A stretch of 64,000 nucleotides of DNA from Holophagales bacterium (GCA_016719485.1 JADJZB010000008.1:222155-286154); one strand, 5' to 3'; counted from the first letter of the stretch, positions 19,416-27,724 are shown. Made by a program: numbers and translations. Notes: generated from the letters alone by a model not told the origin.

Positions 19416-19982
19416 ATGACGGACGGCCCTCTGGAGATCGAGGCGAAGTTCCGGGTCGAAGGGCGCGAGGCCCTGGAAGAGCGGCTCCGCGCGCTCGGCG
19501 CCACGCACGGCGAGCGCGAGGACGAGGTGAACCTCCTCCTCGACGACGACGACATGTCCCTGCGCGTCGGCGGGCGGGCTCTGCGGGTCCGCACGGTAGA
19601 CGGCCTCGGCCTCCTCACCTTCAAGGGGCCGGCGTCGTTCGAAGGGGGAGTCAAGTCGCGGCTCGAGGTGGAGAGCGGCGTCGACGACCCGGGCGCCGTC
19701 CTCGCCATCCTCGACGCCCTCGGCTACCGGCCCCGCTTCCGCTACGAGAAGCGGCGGACGACGTGGCGTTTCGACGACCCGGCGCGGCCGCTCGTCGTCC
19801 TCGACGAGACGCCGCTCGGCCTCTTCGCCGAGATCGAGGGCGAGGCCGACACCGTCCGCGGCCTCGCGGGCGAGCTGGGCGTGCCCGAGAGCACCTTCCT
19901 CTGCGCCTCGTACTGGGGCCTCTGGCAGGCCGCCCGCGAGGCCGACCCCGCGCTGCCCCACGACATGCTCTTTCCCCGATGA
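19416..19982 (+). CDS. CYTH-domain protein (class IV adenylate cyclase / thiamine triphosphatase fold)
   Basis: 188 residues. The CYTH signature ExExKF is present as EIEAKFRVEG at residues 7-16. The other expected positions follow: LRVRTVDGLGLLTFKGP (substrate-binding Arg and Lys), SRLEVESGV, FRYEKRRTTW and FAEIEGEAD, giving the alternating acidic and basic residues of the tunnel. Family members hydrolyse triphosphates or make cAMP; the exact substrate is not visible. ATG start with GGGAG just upstream. Its stop overlaps the start of the nucleotidyltransferase gene (ATGA), so the two are coupled. Confidence 0.88.
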   Translation: MTDGPLEIEAKFRVEGREALEERLRALGATHGEREDEVNLLLDDDDMSLRVGGRALRVRTVDGLGLLTFKGPASFEGGVKSRLEVESGVDDPGAVLAILDALGYRPRFRYEKRRTTWRFDDPARPLVVLDETPLGLFAEIEGEADTVRGLAGELGVPESTFLCASYWGLWQAAREADPALPHDMLFPR

Positions 19983-20707
19983 GGGCGCTGGTCCCGGCGG
20001 CCGGGTTCGGCACGCGCTTCCGGCCCGCCACGCTCAGCACGCCGAAGCCGCTCCTCCCGCTCCTCGGCGTCCCGATCCTCGTCCGCCTCTTCCGGCACCT
20101 GCGCTCGGAAGGCGTCACGTCGGCCGTCGTGAACGCCCACCACCTCGCCGAGACGCTCATGGCGGCTGTCGGCGATGCGTGCGAGGGGATTCCCGTCGCC
20201 TGGTCGCCCGAGGACCCGATCCTCGGGACGGCGGGCGCGATCCGCTGCGCGGCCGAGCGAGGCCTCCTCGGCGACGAGCCGTTCCTCGTCGTCAACGGCG
20301 ACCTCTTCACCACGCTCTCCTTCGCCCCGCTCCGGGCCGCCTTCGGTGCGCCCGGCGTCGTCTCCGCCCTCGGCGTCCTCCCCCACGAGGTGCCGGGCGA
20401 AACGGCGCTCTGGGGCGATGCGTCGGGCCGCCTCGTCTCGCTCGGAAACGAGCGGCCGTTCCCGGGGGCGACCGGCCCGTGGCTCTTCACCGGCCTCCAG
20501 CTCGCCGCGCCGGCGCTCGTCGGGAGGATCCCGCCCGGCGTCTCGGAGCTGGCGCGCGACGTCCTGCGCCCCTCGACCCAGAAAAGGGACGGCGCCTTCG
20601 CGCTCGTCCCGTACCGGGTTCCCGGGGACGGCCTCTGGTTCGACCTCGGCTCGCCGGCGAAGCTCGCGGCGGCCGAGAAGGCGATCGCCGCGGCGGGTCT
20701 CGCCTGA
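19979..20707 (+). CDS. NDP-sugar nucleotidyltransferase (MurU/GlmU-like)
   Basis: 242 residues. Sugar-1-phosphate nucleotidyltransferase: the N-terminal signature AAGFGTRFRPATLSTPKPLL (residues 7-26) binds the nucleotide triphosphate. NGDLF around residue 104 supplies the metal-binding Asp, and the C-terminal LWFDLGSPAKL matches the end of the RmlA/MurU group. The short length without a left-handed helix domain resembles MurNAc-1-phosphate uridylyltransferase MurU, whose usual partner is the kinase AmgK; here the partner is a CYTH protein instead. It overlaps the CYTH gene by 4 bases. Substrate assignment is inference. Confidence 0.85.
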   Translation: MRALVPAAGFGTRFRPATLSTPKPLLPLLGVPILVRLFRHLRSEGVTSAVVNAHHLAETLMAAVGDACEGIPVAWSPEDPILGTAGAIRCAAERGLLGDEPFLVVNGDLFTTLSFAPLRAAFGAPGVVSALGVLPHEVPGETALWGDASGRLVSLGNERPFPGATGPWLFTGLQLAAPALVGRIPPGVSELARDVLRPSTQKRDGAFALVPYRVPGDGLWFDLGSPAKLAAAEKAIAAAGLA

Positions 20708-20713
20708 CGCCGG

Positions 20714-21319
20714 TCACCAGATCCGGGTCCAGGTCTGCCGCGAGCCGACCCACTCGTAGATCCCGATCGTCGCGCTGCCCGGCGTGAGGCGGACGAGCGC
20801 CTGGCGGCTCTTGCCGTCGCCGAGCCAGACCGAGCCGGGCGAGCAGTCTCCGACCGGCGAGAAGCTCGCGATGTCGGAGCGGCCGAAGCGGATCGGGTCG
20901 GAGAGGTCGCCGACCGGGTTCCCCTTCGGGTCCCGGGCGAGGAAGCCTGGGATGAAGGCGACGGTCACCTTCGGCCACCGGCGCTTCACGGTGATGGGGC
21001 CGAAGACGAGCGGGTCTGCTCCGCTGTCGATGTCGTCGTTGCGCACGCCGTCACCGTCGCCGTCGTCGTGGATCTGGAGTGTCAGGTCGCCGTCCCGCGC
21101 GATCCACTTCACGCCCGAGTAGGCGTTGCGGAAGAGCGCGCGGCTGCGCGCCTGCGAGAAGACCGAGGCGATCTCGTGCGAAGCGGCGCGCAGCGAGGAC
21201 ATCCCGGCGTAGGCGTGGGCCGCCGCGGCCGTGAGGCCGGCGGTGAGCGAGAGGATGGCGAGCGTCGTCAGGAGCTCGAGGAGGGTGATTCCGCGGGCGG
21301 GGCGGCGAGGGCGGCGCAC
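20714..21319 (-). CDS. GspH/FimT-type pseudopilin
   Basis: 201 residues with a type III prepilin signal: short basic leader MRRPRRPARG, cleavage after Gly before ITLLELLTTLAILSL, with the conserved Glu at position +5 and a hydrophobic N-terminal helix. The rest is a beta-rich head domain of the GspH/FimT type (AASHEIASVFSQARSRALFR). Such minor pilins work in type IV pili, DNA uptake or type II secretion. The ComEA-like gene directly upstream on the same strand favours DNA uptake. A strong hairpin separates the two genes. Confidence 0.85.
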   Translation of the reverse strand: MRRPRRPARGITLLELLTTLAILSLTAGLTAAAAHAYAGMSSLRAASHEIASVFSQARSRALFRNAYSGVKWIARDGDLTLQIHDDGDGDGVRNDDIDSGADPLVFGPITVKRRWPKVTVAFIPGFLARDPKGNPVGDLSDPIRFGRSDIASFSPVGDCSPGSVWLGDGKSRQALVRLTPGSATIGIYEWVGSRQTWTRIW

Positions 21320-21358
21320 GTCGTCACCTGTCGGCGGGTCGCGAGGTCGGCGAAGCGG

Positions 21359-21392
21359 GCGCGGGCCGGGAGATCGCTCTCCCGGCCCGCGC
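21359..21392 (-). terminator. Perfect 15-bp hairpin between the comEA-like and pseudopilin genes
   Basis: Arms 21359-21373 and 21378-21392 pair perfectly around a 4-base loop (GCGCGGGCCGGGAGA, TCGC, then the complement). It lies just after the stop of the ComEA-like gene on the minus strand and 40 bases before the pseudopilin start. No T-tract follows, so it may weaken readthrough or protect mRNA ends instead of acting as a classic terminator. Confidence 0.6.
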
Positions 21393-21398
21393 GGCGCG

Positions 21399-21806
21399 TC
21401 ACTTGCCGGTCTTCTCCGCGGGGGCGGGCGCCTTCGTCTTCGGCGCGGCCTTGGCGGTGGTCCCCTTCGACGAGACCTTCTCGGTCAGGGTCGTCGGGCC
21501 GGAGACGGCGACGTACGGCTTGAGCGTCGTGAACATCTTCTCGCCGATCCCAGCCACCTCCATCAGGTCCTCGGCGCGCTTGAAGGGGCCGTTCTTCTCG
21601 CGGTGGGCGATGATCTTCCCGGCCAGCGAAGGGCCGACGCGCGGCAGGCGGGCGAGCTCGTCGGCGGAGGCCTGGTTCACGTTGACGGTCTTCTTCGCCG
21701 GCGCGGGGGCGGCGGTGTCCGTGGCGTTCGCCGGAGAGGCGGCGGCGAGGAGGGCGACGACGCCGAGGGCGAGTGCGAACGTGCGGGCAGCGTTGCGAAT
21801 GAACAT
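21399..21806 (-). CDS. ComEA-like secreted helix-hairpin-helix DNA-binding protein
   Basis: 135 residues. An N-terminal signal peptide (residues 1-28, ending in ASPANA) is followed by a helix-hairpin-helix domain with VNVNQASADELARLPRVGPS and IIAHREKNGPF, the classic ComEA/T2SK pattern for binding double-stranded DNA. The C-terminus is a basic Lys/Ala/Pro tail. Good ribosome site AAGGAG. ComEA proteins hold incoming DNA outside the cytoplasmic membrane during transformation; the pseudopilin gene downstream supports this, but short HHH proteins also occur without competence. Confidence 0.85.
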   Translation of the reverse strand: MFIRNAARTFALALGVVALLAAASPANATDTAAPAPAKKTVNVNQASADELARLPRVGPSLAGKIIAHREKNGPFKRAEDLMEVAGIGEKMFTTLKPYVAVSGPTTLTEKVSSKGTTAKAAPKTKAPAPAEKTGK

Positions 21807-22320
21807 GGTGTTCTCCTTCTTTCACTTCGGTGGGACTGCCCCGGGTCGGGGCGGTGGACGTTCGTGGCTTCGGTCGGTTTGTCTCTGCTTCGCTCGGGCG
21901 CTGGTGGCCGGCTAAGGTCTCTTCTGCATCCCGGCTCTCCCTTCGTTCTGGCTTTCGTTCGGTGATGCCGGGTCCATCGCAACGCGGGTGCCCGCCGACG
22001 CTGGAACTCTCTAAACAACTGAGAATGAGCATGTTGCCGGAACGCCACGGCGACGCGTAGCCCGTGACCCGACAGGTTTACCTGGCGACCGCGGGCCGAC
22101 TCCAGGTCCCGAGGCCGCATCCCGGGCGGATCGCGGGTTTCCAGACGATTCCGGGTGGCGGTGACAGGAACTCCTGTCGCCCTTGCGATCCATGCCGACC
22201 CGGCTCGTCTCCGCGCTAACATGAGACGGTCTCGTACGTGCGGAGGTTTGGAGTGCCGACCGGGTTCCGGCGAAAGGGTAGGGAAGTCGCTGCACGCCCA
22301 GGCGGCGCGGGGAGCGGTGC
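21807..22320. other. 514-base non-coding stretch with a small hairpin
   Basis: Divergent region between the ComEA-like gene (minus) and the LuxR-like gene (plus), so it must contain both promoters. Composition is lower in GC and has irregular codon statistics in all frames; no gene is supported. The one clear structure is an inverted repeat at 22160-22169 and 22172-22181 (GGTGACAGGA, 2-base loop, TCCTGTCGCC). No promoter hexamers could be placed with confidence. Confidence 0.5.
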
Positions 22321-22956
22321 GTGATCCGGCGTGGCCGGCCAGCGCTGCTCCTCCTCGAGAGCGATCCCTGGCGGCGCGAGAGCCTCGTCACCTTCCTCGC
22401 GGCCGAGGGCTTCGACGTGACGACGGAGGACGCGGCCGCCGAGCCCGAGCCCGAGTTCGTCCTGGTCGGCCTGGGCGACGAGCCCGGTTCCCCGACCGCC
22501 CGCATCGAGAGGATTCGCGCCCGGCACCCGGAGGCCAAGGTCGTCGCCTTCGTCCGCGAGGTGAACGCGCGGACGACGTTTCCCTGCCTGATGGCCGGCG
22601 TGAAGGGAATCCTGCCGCAGTCGGCCGGGGCCGCCGAGCTGCGGCACGCGATCCGCTGCATCCGCGAGGGGTCGCTCTGGACGCCGCGCGCCGTCCTCTC
22701 CGAGTGGGTCGAACGCGTCGCCCGGCTCGGGCTCTCCGCCGGCAACGCCTTCACCCGATCCGAGCAGCGGGTCCTCGAAGCCGTGCGCGAGGAGCTCTCG
22801 AACAAGGACATCGCCCGGCGGCTCGGCGTGACCGAGGCGACGGTGAAGTTCCACGTGGGGAAGCTCCTGAAGAAGACGGGCGCCGCGGACCGCCGCGAGC
22901 TGGCCCGCTTCGCGAGCGAGACGCTACCGGCCCTCGCCGGCGACCTCGATACCTAG
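22321..22956 (+). CDS. LuxR/NarL-type regulator with a degenerate receiver domain
   Basis: 211 residues. The C-terminal part is a LuxR-type helix-turn-helix: FTRSEQRVLEAVREELSNKD then IARRLGVTEATVKFHVGKLL, residues about 143-185. The N-terminal part has the fold pattern of a response-regulator receiver, but the phosphoacceptor position at the end of strand 3 reads VLVGLGDEPG, with Gly where Asp is expected, and the acidic pair near the start is weak. It is therefore probably not controlled by phosphorylation. GTG start at 22321. An inverted repeat overlaps its stop codon. Confidence 0.85.
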   Translation: MIRRGRPALLLLESDPWRRESLVTFLAAEGFDVTTEDAAAEPEPEFVLVGLGDEPGSPTARIERIRARHPEAKVVAFVREVNARTTFPCLMAGVKGILPQSAGAAELRHAIRCIREGSLWTPRAVLSEWVERVARLGLSAGNAFTRSEQRVLEAVREELSNKDIARRLGVTEATVKFHVGKLLKKTGAADRRELARFASETLPALAGDLDT

Positions 22957-22968
22957 ACCTCGGTCTAG
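22953..22968. promoter_or_regulatory. Inverted repeat CTAGACC-N2-GGTCTAG at the end of the LuxR-like gene
   Basis: Perfect 7-base inverted repeat with a 2-base spacer that includes the stop codon of the regulator. A half-site-like CTAGACCGG recurs at about 23018-23026. It could be a binding site for a regulator or a small transcript-end hairpin. No T-tract follows, so a terminator is less likely. Confidence 0.4.
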
Positions 22969-23126
22969 TCAGAGCTCGACTTCGGGCGAAACTCTGTCTC
23001 GACTATTTTCCGTCTGCTCCTAGACCGGAAGATCGTGGCCCGGCCGCCAAGCCGGAAGCATATTTCCGTCAGTCCCAGAGGCCCGGAGCCTCGCACTCCT
23101 CCGAAGGGACTCTCACTCCTCCGCAC

Positions 23127-23169
23127 GGGGCGGTTGCGCGGGCCGGTGCAACCGCCCCCCTCTTTTTTT
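23127..23169 (+). terminator. Rho-independent terminator
   Basis: Arms GGGGCGGTTGC (23127-23137) and GCAACCGCCCC (23148-23158) form an 11-bp stem with a 10-base loop, followed by a T-rich tract TCTTTTTTT at 23161-23169. It sits 170 bases after the LuxR-like gene and 52 bases before the UbiA gene, so it ends the regulator transcript or a small RNA starting in between. Confidence 0.85.
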
Positions 23170-23221
23170 CGGAGGGGTTCCCCGACGTGCCCCAATTCAG
23201 ACCGCTTACACTCCCCCGCCG

Positions 23222-24073
23222 ATGCCGTCCCCGCGGGATTTCCTCTCCCTCGTCGTCTTCGCGCACACCGTCTTCGCGCTCCCGTTCGCGCTCCTGTCGG
23301 CGGTCCTCGCGGCGAACGGCGTGCCCCACGGGCGCACGCTCCTCTGGATCCTCGTCGCCATGGTGGGCGCCCGCTCGGCGGCGATGTCGTTCAACCGGAT
23401 CGTCGATCGCCACATCGACGCGAGGAACCCGCGCACCGCGCGCCGCGAGATTCCCGCCGGGGTCGTCTCGCCCGCCGCCGCCGCCCTCTTCTGCGCCGGC
23501 TCGGCCGCGCTCTTCGTCCTCGCCGCCGCGCAGCTGAACCGCCTCTGCCTGGTCCTGTCGCCCGTCGCCCTCGCGATCGTCCTCGGCTACTCGTACGCCA
23601 AGCGGGTCACTTCGTTCGCGCACCTCTTGCTCGGTCTCGCGCTCGCCATCGCCCCGGTCGGGGCGTGGGTGGCCGTCACCGGCGCCTTCGCCCTCCCTCC
23701 CGTCCTCCTCGGCTTCGCGGTCCTCTTCTGGGTCGCCGGCTTCGACGTCATCTACAGCCTCCAGGACGAGGAGTTCGACCGGGCCGAGGGCCTCCGCTCC
23801 ATCCCGGCGCGCTTCGGCGCCGCGCGGGCGCTCCAGATCGCCCGCCTCTTCCACGGGACGACGCTCGTCCTCCTCTACGCCGTCTTTCTCGCGGTCTCGG
23901 GCGGCTGGCTCTTCGGGGCGGCGGTCGTCGTGGCCGGCCTGTTCCTCGTCCGGCAGCACCGGCTCGTCTCCCCGGGCGACCTCTCCCGCGTAAACGCCGC
24001 CTTCTTCACCGCGAACGGATGGCTCTCGGTCGCCGTGTTCGTTCTCGGCGCGGCGGACGTCCTCCTGCGGTAA
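23222..24073 (+). CDS. UbiA-family prenyltransferase (UbiA/MqnP-like)
   Basis: 283 residues and about eight membrane helices. The two Asp-rich prenyl-diphosphate motifs are visible: NRIVDRHIDARNPRTARREI near residue 58 and DVIYSLQDEEFDRAEGLR near residue 175. The pattern, especially NPRTARREIP, fits 4-hydroxybenzoate polyprenyltransferases and the MqnP enzymes of the futalosine menaquinone route. It acts in the membrane in quinone synthesis. ATG start directly after the terminator region. The next gene follows after 12 bases. Confidence 0.9.
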   Translation: MPSPRDFLSLVVFAHTVFALPFALLSAVLAANGVPHGRTLLWILVAMVGARSAAMSFNRIVDRHIDARNPRTARREIPAGVVSPAAAALFCAGSAALFVLAAAQLNRLCLVLSPVALAIVLGYSYAKRVTSFAHLLLGLALAIAPVGAWVAVTGAFALPPVLLGFAVLFWVAGFDVIYSLQDEEFDRAEGLRSIPARFGAARALQIARLFHGTTLVLLYAVFLAVSGGWLFGAAVVVAGLFLVRQHRLVSPGDLSRVNAAFFTANGWLSVAVFVLGAADVLLR

Positions 24074-24085
24074 CCTTCCGGCTCC

Positions 24086-24745
24086 GTGGGAGCTCCGAGC
24101 GCCGAGAAGTTTCCTCTCAGGCACATTGCGATCGAAGGACCGATCGGCGTCGGGAAGACCTCGCTCGCCGGGCTCCTCGCCAAGCGCTTCTCCGGCACGC
24201 AGGTCCTCGAGGACGTCAAGAACCCGTTCCTCGCCGACTTCTACGACGGGCGCAAGGGCGCGGCCTTCCAGACGCAGATCTACTTCCTGCTCTCGCGCTA
24301 CGGCCAGCAGCAGGAGATCGCGCAGATGGACCTCTTCAAGGAGCTGGTCATCGCCGACTACACGTTCGCCAAGGACAAGATCTTCGCGAACCTGACGCTC
24401 AGCGACGAGGAGATGCGGCTCTACGAGAAGGTCTGGGCGCCGCTCTCCGAGGCGCTGCCGAAACCCGACCTCGTCATCCACCTCACGGCGAGCGTCGACA
24501 CCTGCCTCTCGCGCATCAAGCAGCGCGGCCGGTCGTTCGAGAAGTCGATCACGGCCGACTACCTGAAGCAGCTCACCGAGGCCTACAACTACTTCTTCCA
24601 CCACTACCGCGAGACCCCGCTTCTCGTCGTGGACACGAACCAGATAGACTTCGTGAAACGGAAGGAGGATCTGGAGGACCTGATCCGCCAGATCACCCGG
24701 CCGTTCCGCGGTACCCAGTTCTACGTGCCGCGCGGATCCCGCTAG
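24086..24745 (+). CDS. Deoxynucleoside kinase (dAK/dGK family)
   Basis: 219 residues. P-loop IAIEGPIGVGKTSLAGLLAK (residues 14-33) and the family pattern FQTQIYFLLSRYGQQQE, followed by LVIADYTFAKDKIFANLTL (the DRS-like region) and CLSRIKQRGRSFEKS (lid). These match deoxyadenosine/deoxyguanosine kinases of the dNK family, which salvage deoxynucleosides. GTG start 12 bases after ubiA, in a probable two-gene operon. Which base is preferred cannot be told by eye. Confidence 0.9.
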   Translation: MGAPSAEKFPLRHIAIEGPIGVGKTSLAGLLAKRFSGTQVLEDVKNPFLADFYDGRKGAAFQTQIYFLLSRYGQQQEIAQMDLFKELVIADYTFAKDKIFANLTLSDEEMRLYEKVWAPLSEALPKPDLVIHLTASVDTCLSRIKQRGRSFEKSITADYLKQLTEAYNYFFHHYRETPLLVVDTNQIDFVKRKEDLEDLIRQITRPFRGTQFYVPRGSR

Positions 24746-24904
24746 GGACCGCGACGGCGGACACGGAAGGCGCGAGAAGGGCAGGACCCGGCGAAGCGGA
24801 CGATCCCGGAAGGGACGGCCGACCCCCGCCGAGAGAAACGCTCTCCCGTTTGCCGCACGCGCGGGCACCCGCCCCGCTCGTCGCCTCCCGTGCGGGAGGT
24901 TGCC

Positions 24905-25843
24905 ATGACGAAGGAACGGATCGCAGCGCTGGCGACGGGAGCCTCGAGCCCCGAGACGCCGGAGCCTGTGAAGGCGCCACGGCTCACCGCCCCCGGTCTT
25001 CTCGCGCTCAAGGGGCGCCGGAAGATCGCGGCGCTCACCGCCTACGACGCTCCGACGGCCGCGCTCCTCGACGCCGCGGGGGTCGACGTCCTCCTCGTCG
25101 GCGACTCCATCGAGATGGTCGTCTACGGCGCCGCCGACACGCTCGGCGCCACGCTCGACCGGATGGTCGCCCACGCGAAGGCCGTGTCGGGAGCGGCGAA
25201 GCGGGCGCTCGTCGTCGGCGACCTGCCGTACCTCACGTACCACACGACCCCCGAGGAGGCCGTGCGCAACGCGGCGCGCTTCGTCGTCGAGGGGGGCTGC
25301 CGGGCCGTGAAGCTCGAGGGCGGCGTCCAGCGCCTGCCGATGATCAAGGCGATCCTCTCGGCCGAGATCCCCGTCATGGGGCACCTCGGCCTGACGCCCC
25401 AGTCGGTGAACGCCCTCGGCGGCTTCAAGGTCCAGGGGCGGCGGGCCACGGAGGCGCGGCGCCTCCTCGACGAGGCGAAGAAGCTCGTCGACGCCGGCAT
25501 CTTCGCCCTCGTCCTCGAGTGCGTTCCCGCCGACGTCGCCGCGCGGATCACGGAGGCGATTCCCGTCCCGACGATCGGCATCGGCGCCGGCGCCGGATGC
25601 GACGGGCAGATCCTCGTCTTCCACGACCTCGTCGGCCTCACGGTGCCGGGCGCCCGCACGCCCCGCTTCGTCCGGCGCTACGCCGACCTCGGCGCGCTCG
25701 TCCAGAAGGCCGCCGCCGCGTACGTCGCCGACGTGAGAGCTGGGAGCTTTCCCTCGGAAGCGGAATCCTTCGCGTCCGACCCTGTCGACCCGGCCGATGC
25801 CGCCGGGGTCGTCCTCTACGCCGCGGGAGCCCAGCGCCGGTGA
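24905..25843 (+). CDS. panB: 3-methyl-2-oxobutanoate hydroxymethyltransferase PanB
   Basis: 312 residues from an ATG with GGGAGG 6 bases upstream; an in-frame GTG 15 bases earlier is less likely. First step of pantothenate synthesis: transfers a hydroxymethyl group from methylene-THF to ketoisovalerate. Signatures: ALTAYDAPTAALLDAAGVDV, LVGDSIEMVVYG, VKLEGG, PVMGHLGLTPQSVN and IPTIGIGAGAGCDGQ-type motif near the C-terminus. The stop overlaps the panC start (GTGA). Heads the complete panBCD operon. Confidence 0.96.
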   Translation: MTKERIAALATGASSPETPEPVKAPRLTAPGLLALKGRRKIAALTAYDAPTAALLDAAGVDVLLVGDSIEMVVYGAADTLGATLDRMVAHAKAVSGAAKRALVVGDLPYLTYHTTPEEAVRNAARFVVEGGCRAVKLEGGVQRLPMIKAILSAEIPVMGHLGLTPQSVNALGGFKVQGRRATEARRLLDEAKKLVDAGIFALVLECVPADVAARITEAIPVPTIGIGAGAGCDGQILVFHDLVGLTVPGARTPRFVRRYADLGALVQKAAAAYVADVRAGSFPSEAESFASDPVDPADAAGVVLYAAGAQRR

Positions 25844-26685
25844 AGACCGTCGCGAACGTCTTCGACCTCCGGAGCGCCCTCGCCGCCTGGCGCGAGAAGG
25901 GGCAGCGCATCGCGTTCGTCCCGACGATGGGGGCGCTCCACGCCGGCCACCTCGCCCTCGTCGATCACGCCCGCAAGTCCGCCGGGAAGGTCGTCGTCTC
26001 CATCTTCGTGAACCCGACGCAGTTCGGGCCCGGAGAAGACTTCGAACGCTACCCGCGCGACCTCGACGCCGATTCGGAGAAGCTCCGCGAGGCCGGGGCC
26101 GACCTCCTCTTCGCGCCGCCCGTCGACGTGATCTACCCGCCCGGCTTCGCCACCACCATCCACGTCGCCGGCGTCTCGGAGGGAATGGAAGGCGCACGCC
26201 GCCCCGGGCACTTCGACGGCGTCGCCACGGTCGTCGCCCGCCTGCTCTGTCTCGTCCTCCCCGACGTCGCCGTCTTCGGCCAGAAGGACGCCCAGCAGTG
26301 CGCCGTCGTGATGCGCCTCGTCGCGGACCTCGGCCTCCCGGTGGAGGTCCGGGTCGCCCCGACCGTCCGCGAGAGCGACGGCCTCGCGATGTCGTCGCGC
26401 AACGCCTACCTGTCGCCGGCCGAACGGAAGGCCGCCCCGGCCCTCTTCCGCGCCCTCCTCGTCGCCCAGCTCGTCCACGAGCTGGGGGAAAAGAAGGCCG
26501 AGAAGGTCCTCAAGGCGTTCCGGCTCGCCCTCGAGACCGAGCCCCTCGTCACCCTCGACTCCGCCGACCTCGTCGACGCCGCCACGATGCGGCCCGTCGA
26601 GAGGATCGACCGTTCCGTCCTCCTCGCCGTGGCCGTGAAGCTCGGCCGGACCCGTCTCATCGACAACGTCGTCTTCGGGGGGTGA
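25840..26685 (+). CDS. panC: Pantothenate synthetase PanC
   Basis: 281 residues from a GTG that overlaps the panB stop. Joins pantoate and beta-alanine using ATP. Signatures in order: FVPTMGALHAGHLALVDHAR with the HxGH nucleotide site, VSIFVNPTQFGPGEDFERYP, RPGHFDGVATVV, FGQKDAQQ, and the KMSKS-like SSRNAYLSPAER. Length normal for the family. Cytoplasmic. Confidence 0.97.
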   Translation: MKTVANVFDLRSALAAWREKGQRIAFVPTMGALHAGHLALVDHARKSAGKVVVSIFVNPTQFGPGEDFERYPRDLDADSEKLREAGADLLFAPPVDVIYPPGFATTIHVAGVSEGMEGARRPGHFDGVATVVARLLCLVLPDVAVFGQKDAQQCAVVMRLVADLGLPVEVRVAPTVRESDGLAMSSRNAYLSPAERKAAPALFRALLVAQLVHELGEKKAEKVLKAFRLALETEPLVTLDSADLVDAATMRPVERIDRSVLLAVAVKLGRTRLIDNVVFGG

Positions 26686-26688
26686 ACC

Positions 26689-27081
26689 ATGAAGCTCACG
26701 ATGCTCAAGGCCAAGATCCACCGTGCCACCGTCACCTGCGCCCACCTCGACTACGAGGGCTCGGTGACGATCGACAAGACGCTCCTGACGGCCGCCGGGA
26801 TCCTCCCCTACGAACGTGTCGAGATTTACAACGTGACGCGGGGGACGCGCCTCGCGACCTACGCCATCGAGGGGGAGGCCGGCTCGGGCGCGATCGAGAT
26901 CAACGGCGCCGCGGCCCACCTCGCCGGGCGGGGAGACCTCGTCATCCTGGCCGCCTACTGCGAGATGACCCCCGAAGAGGCCCCATTCCACCGTCCGCGC
27001 CTGGTTTTCGTCGACGAAAGGAACCGGATCGCCGAGCTGAAAGCCTCCGAGACACCCCATACCCTGCCGGCCGAGGTCTGA
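26689..27081 (+). CDS. panD: Aspartate 1-decarboxylase PanD precursor
   Basis: 130 residues. Makes beta-alanine from aspartate for PanC. The self-cleavage site that produces the pyruvoyl group is present as EGSVTID at residues 23-29 (cleavage Gly-Ser). Other family segments: MLKAKIHRATVTCAHLDY, ERVEIYNVTRG, NGAAAHLAGRGDLVI and AAYCEM. Three bases after panC with GGGGGG upstream. No separate panM maturation factor is visible. Confidence 0.96.
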   Translation: MKLTMLKAKIHRATVTCAHLDYEGSVTIDKTLLTAAGILPYERVEIYNVTRGTRLATYAIEGEAGSGAIEINGAAAHLAGRGDLVILAAYCEMTPEEAPFHRPRLVFVDERNRIAELKASETPHTLPAEV

Positions 27082-27398
27082 GGCGGATCGTCACTTTCCG
27101 CTTGAATTGGCTCTCGGAAGGGGATTAGAGTCTCGCGCAGCCCGTGGTCTTCCTTGGTCCTACCCCAGGAATCCTCGATCGGCTCCAGGATTTCTCGCGT
27201 TTGAGGAGGGTTCAGTCCATTCCCAGTTTCCGGGGTCCCGTAGGGGAAACGACCCCACCGCAGCCTCCTGAAGTCCCGGAGCCGGTAAACAGTTCCCCGC
27301 GTCCCTCGTACGCGGGCTCTTTTGGTGTGCGCCAGGGAGTCCCGCTCCACGTGAGCTCGATCTCCTGAGACCAGGAGACCACGGAGTTAAGAAAAGTC
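27082..27398 (+). promoter_or_regulatory. Structured leader upstream of the zinc-ribbon gene
   Basis: A 317-base non-coding stretch. A possible promoter is TTGAAT (27102-27107) and TAGAGT (27126-27131), spacing 18, giving a leader of about 260 bases. The leader contains a hairpin CCCGCGT/ACGCGGG (27296-27302 and 27310-27316) followed by CTCTTTT, which looks like an attenuator, and a second hairpin TCTCCTG/CAGGAGA (27361-27378) just before the ribosome site GGAG at 27383. It does not match a riboswitch class I can recognise. Confidence 0.5.
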
Positions 27399-27692
27399 AT
27401 GTATACCGACAAGTCCATCCCCTGTATCGACTGCGGCGCCCCCTTCACCTTCACGGCGAACGAGCAGGAGTTCTACGCCCAGAAGGGCTTCTCCAACGAG
27501 CCCAAGCGCTGCAAGATCTGCCGCGACAAGCGGAAGAACTCCGGCATGGGCGACGGCGGCTCCCGCCAGCTGTTCAGCGTCACCTGCGACGCGTGCGGCA
27601 AGGCGACCCAGGTTCCGTTCAACCCGACGAACGGCAAGCCGGTCTACTGCCGCGATTGCTACCGCGATCGCCGCACGGGCATGGGCCGCTGA
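27399..27692 (+). CDS. Small double zinc-ribbon protein (zf-trcl type)
   Basis: 97 residues. Two zinc-binding units: an N-terminal treble-clef-like CIDCG with CKICRDKRK about 33 residues later (probable zf-trcl family), and a C-terminal ribbon CDACGK with CRDCYRDR. Proteins with this layout are widespread in bacteria with no settled function; binding of nucleic acid or ribosomes is suspected. Monocistronic, with its own long structured leader and a strong terminator, suggesting post-transcriptional control. Confidence 0.85.
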   Translation: MYTDKSIPCIDCGAPFTFTANEQEFYAQKGFSNEPKRCKICRDKRKNSGMGDGGSRQLFSVTCDACGKATQVPFNPTNGKPVYCRDCYRDRRTGMGR

Positions 27693-27724
27693 GCGTCGAG
27701 TAGATAAAACACGGGCTAGGGTGA

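Noticed and set aside
15002..21806. tRNA-Sec or selA near selB
   Set aside because: No long variable-arm tRNA or SelA motifs could be found on either strand.
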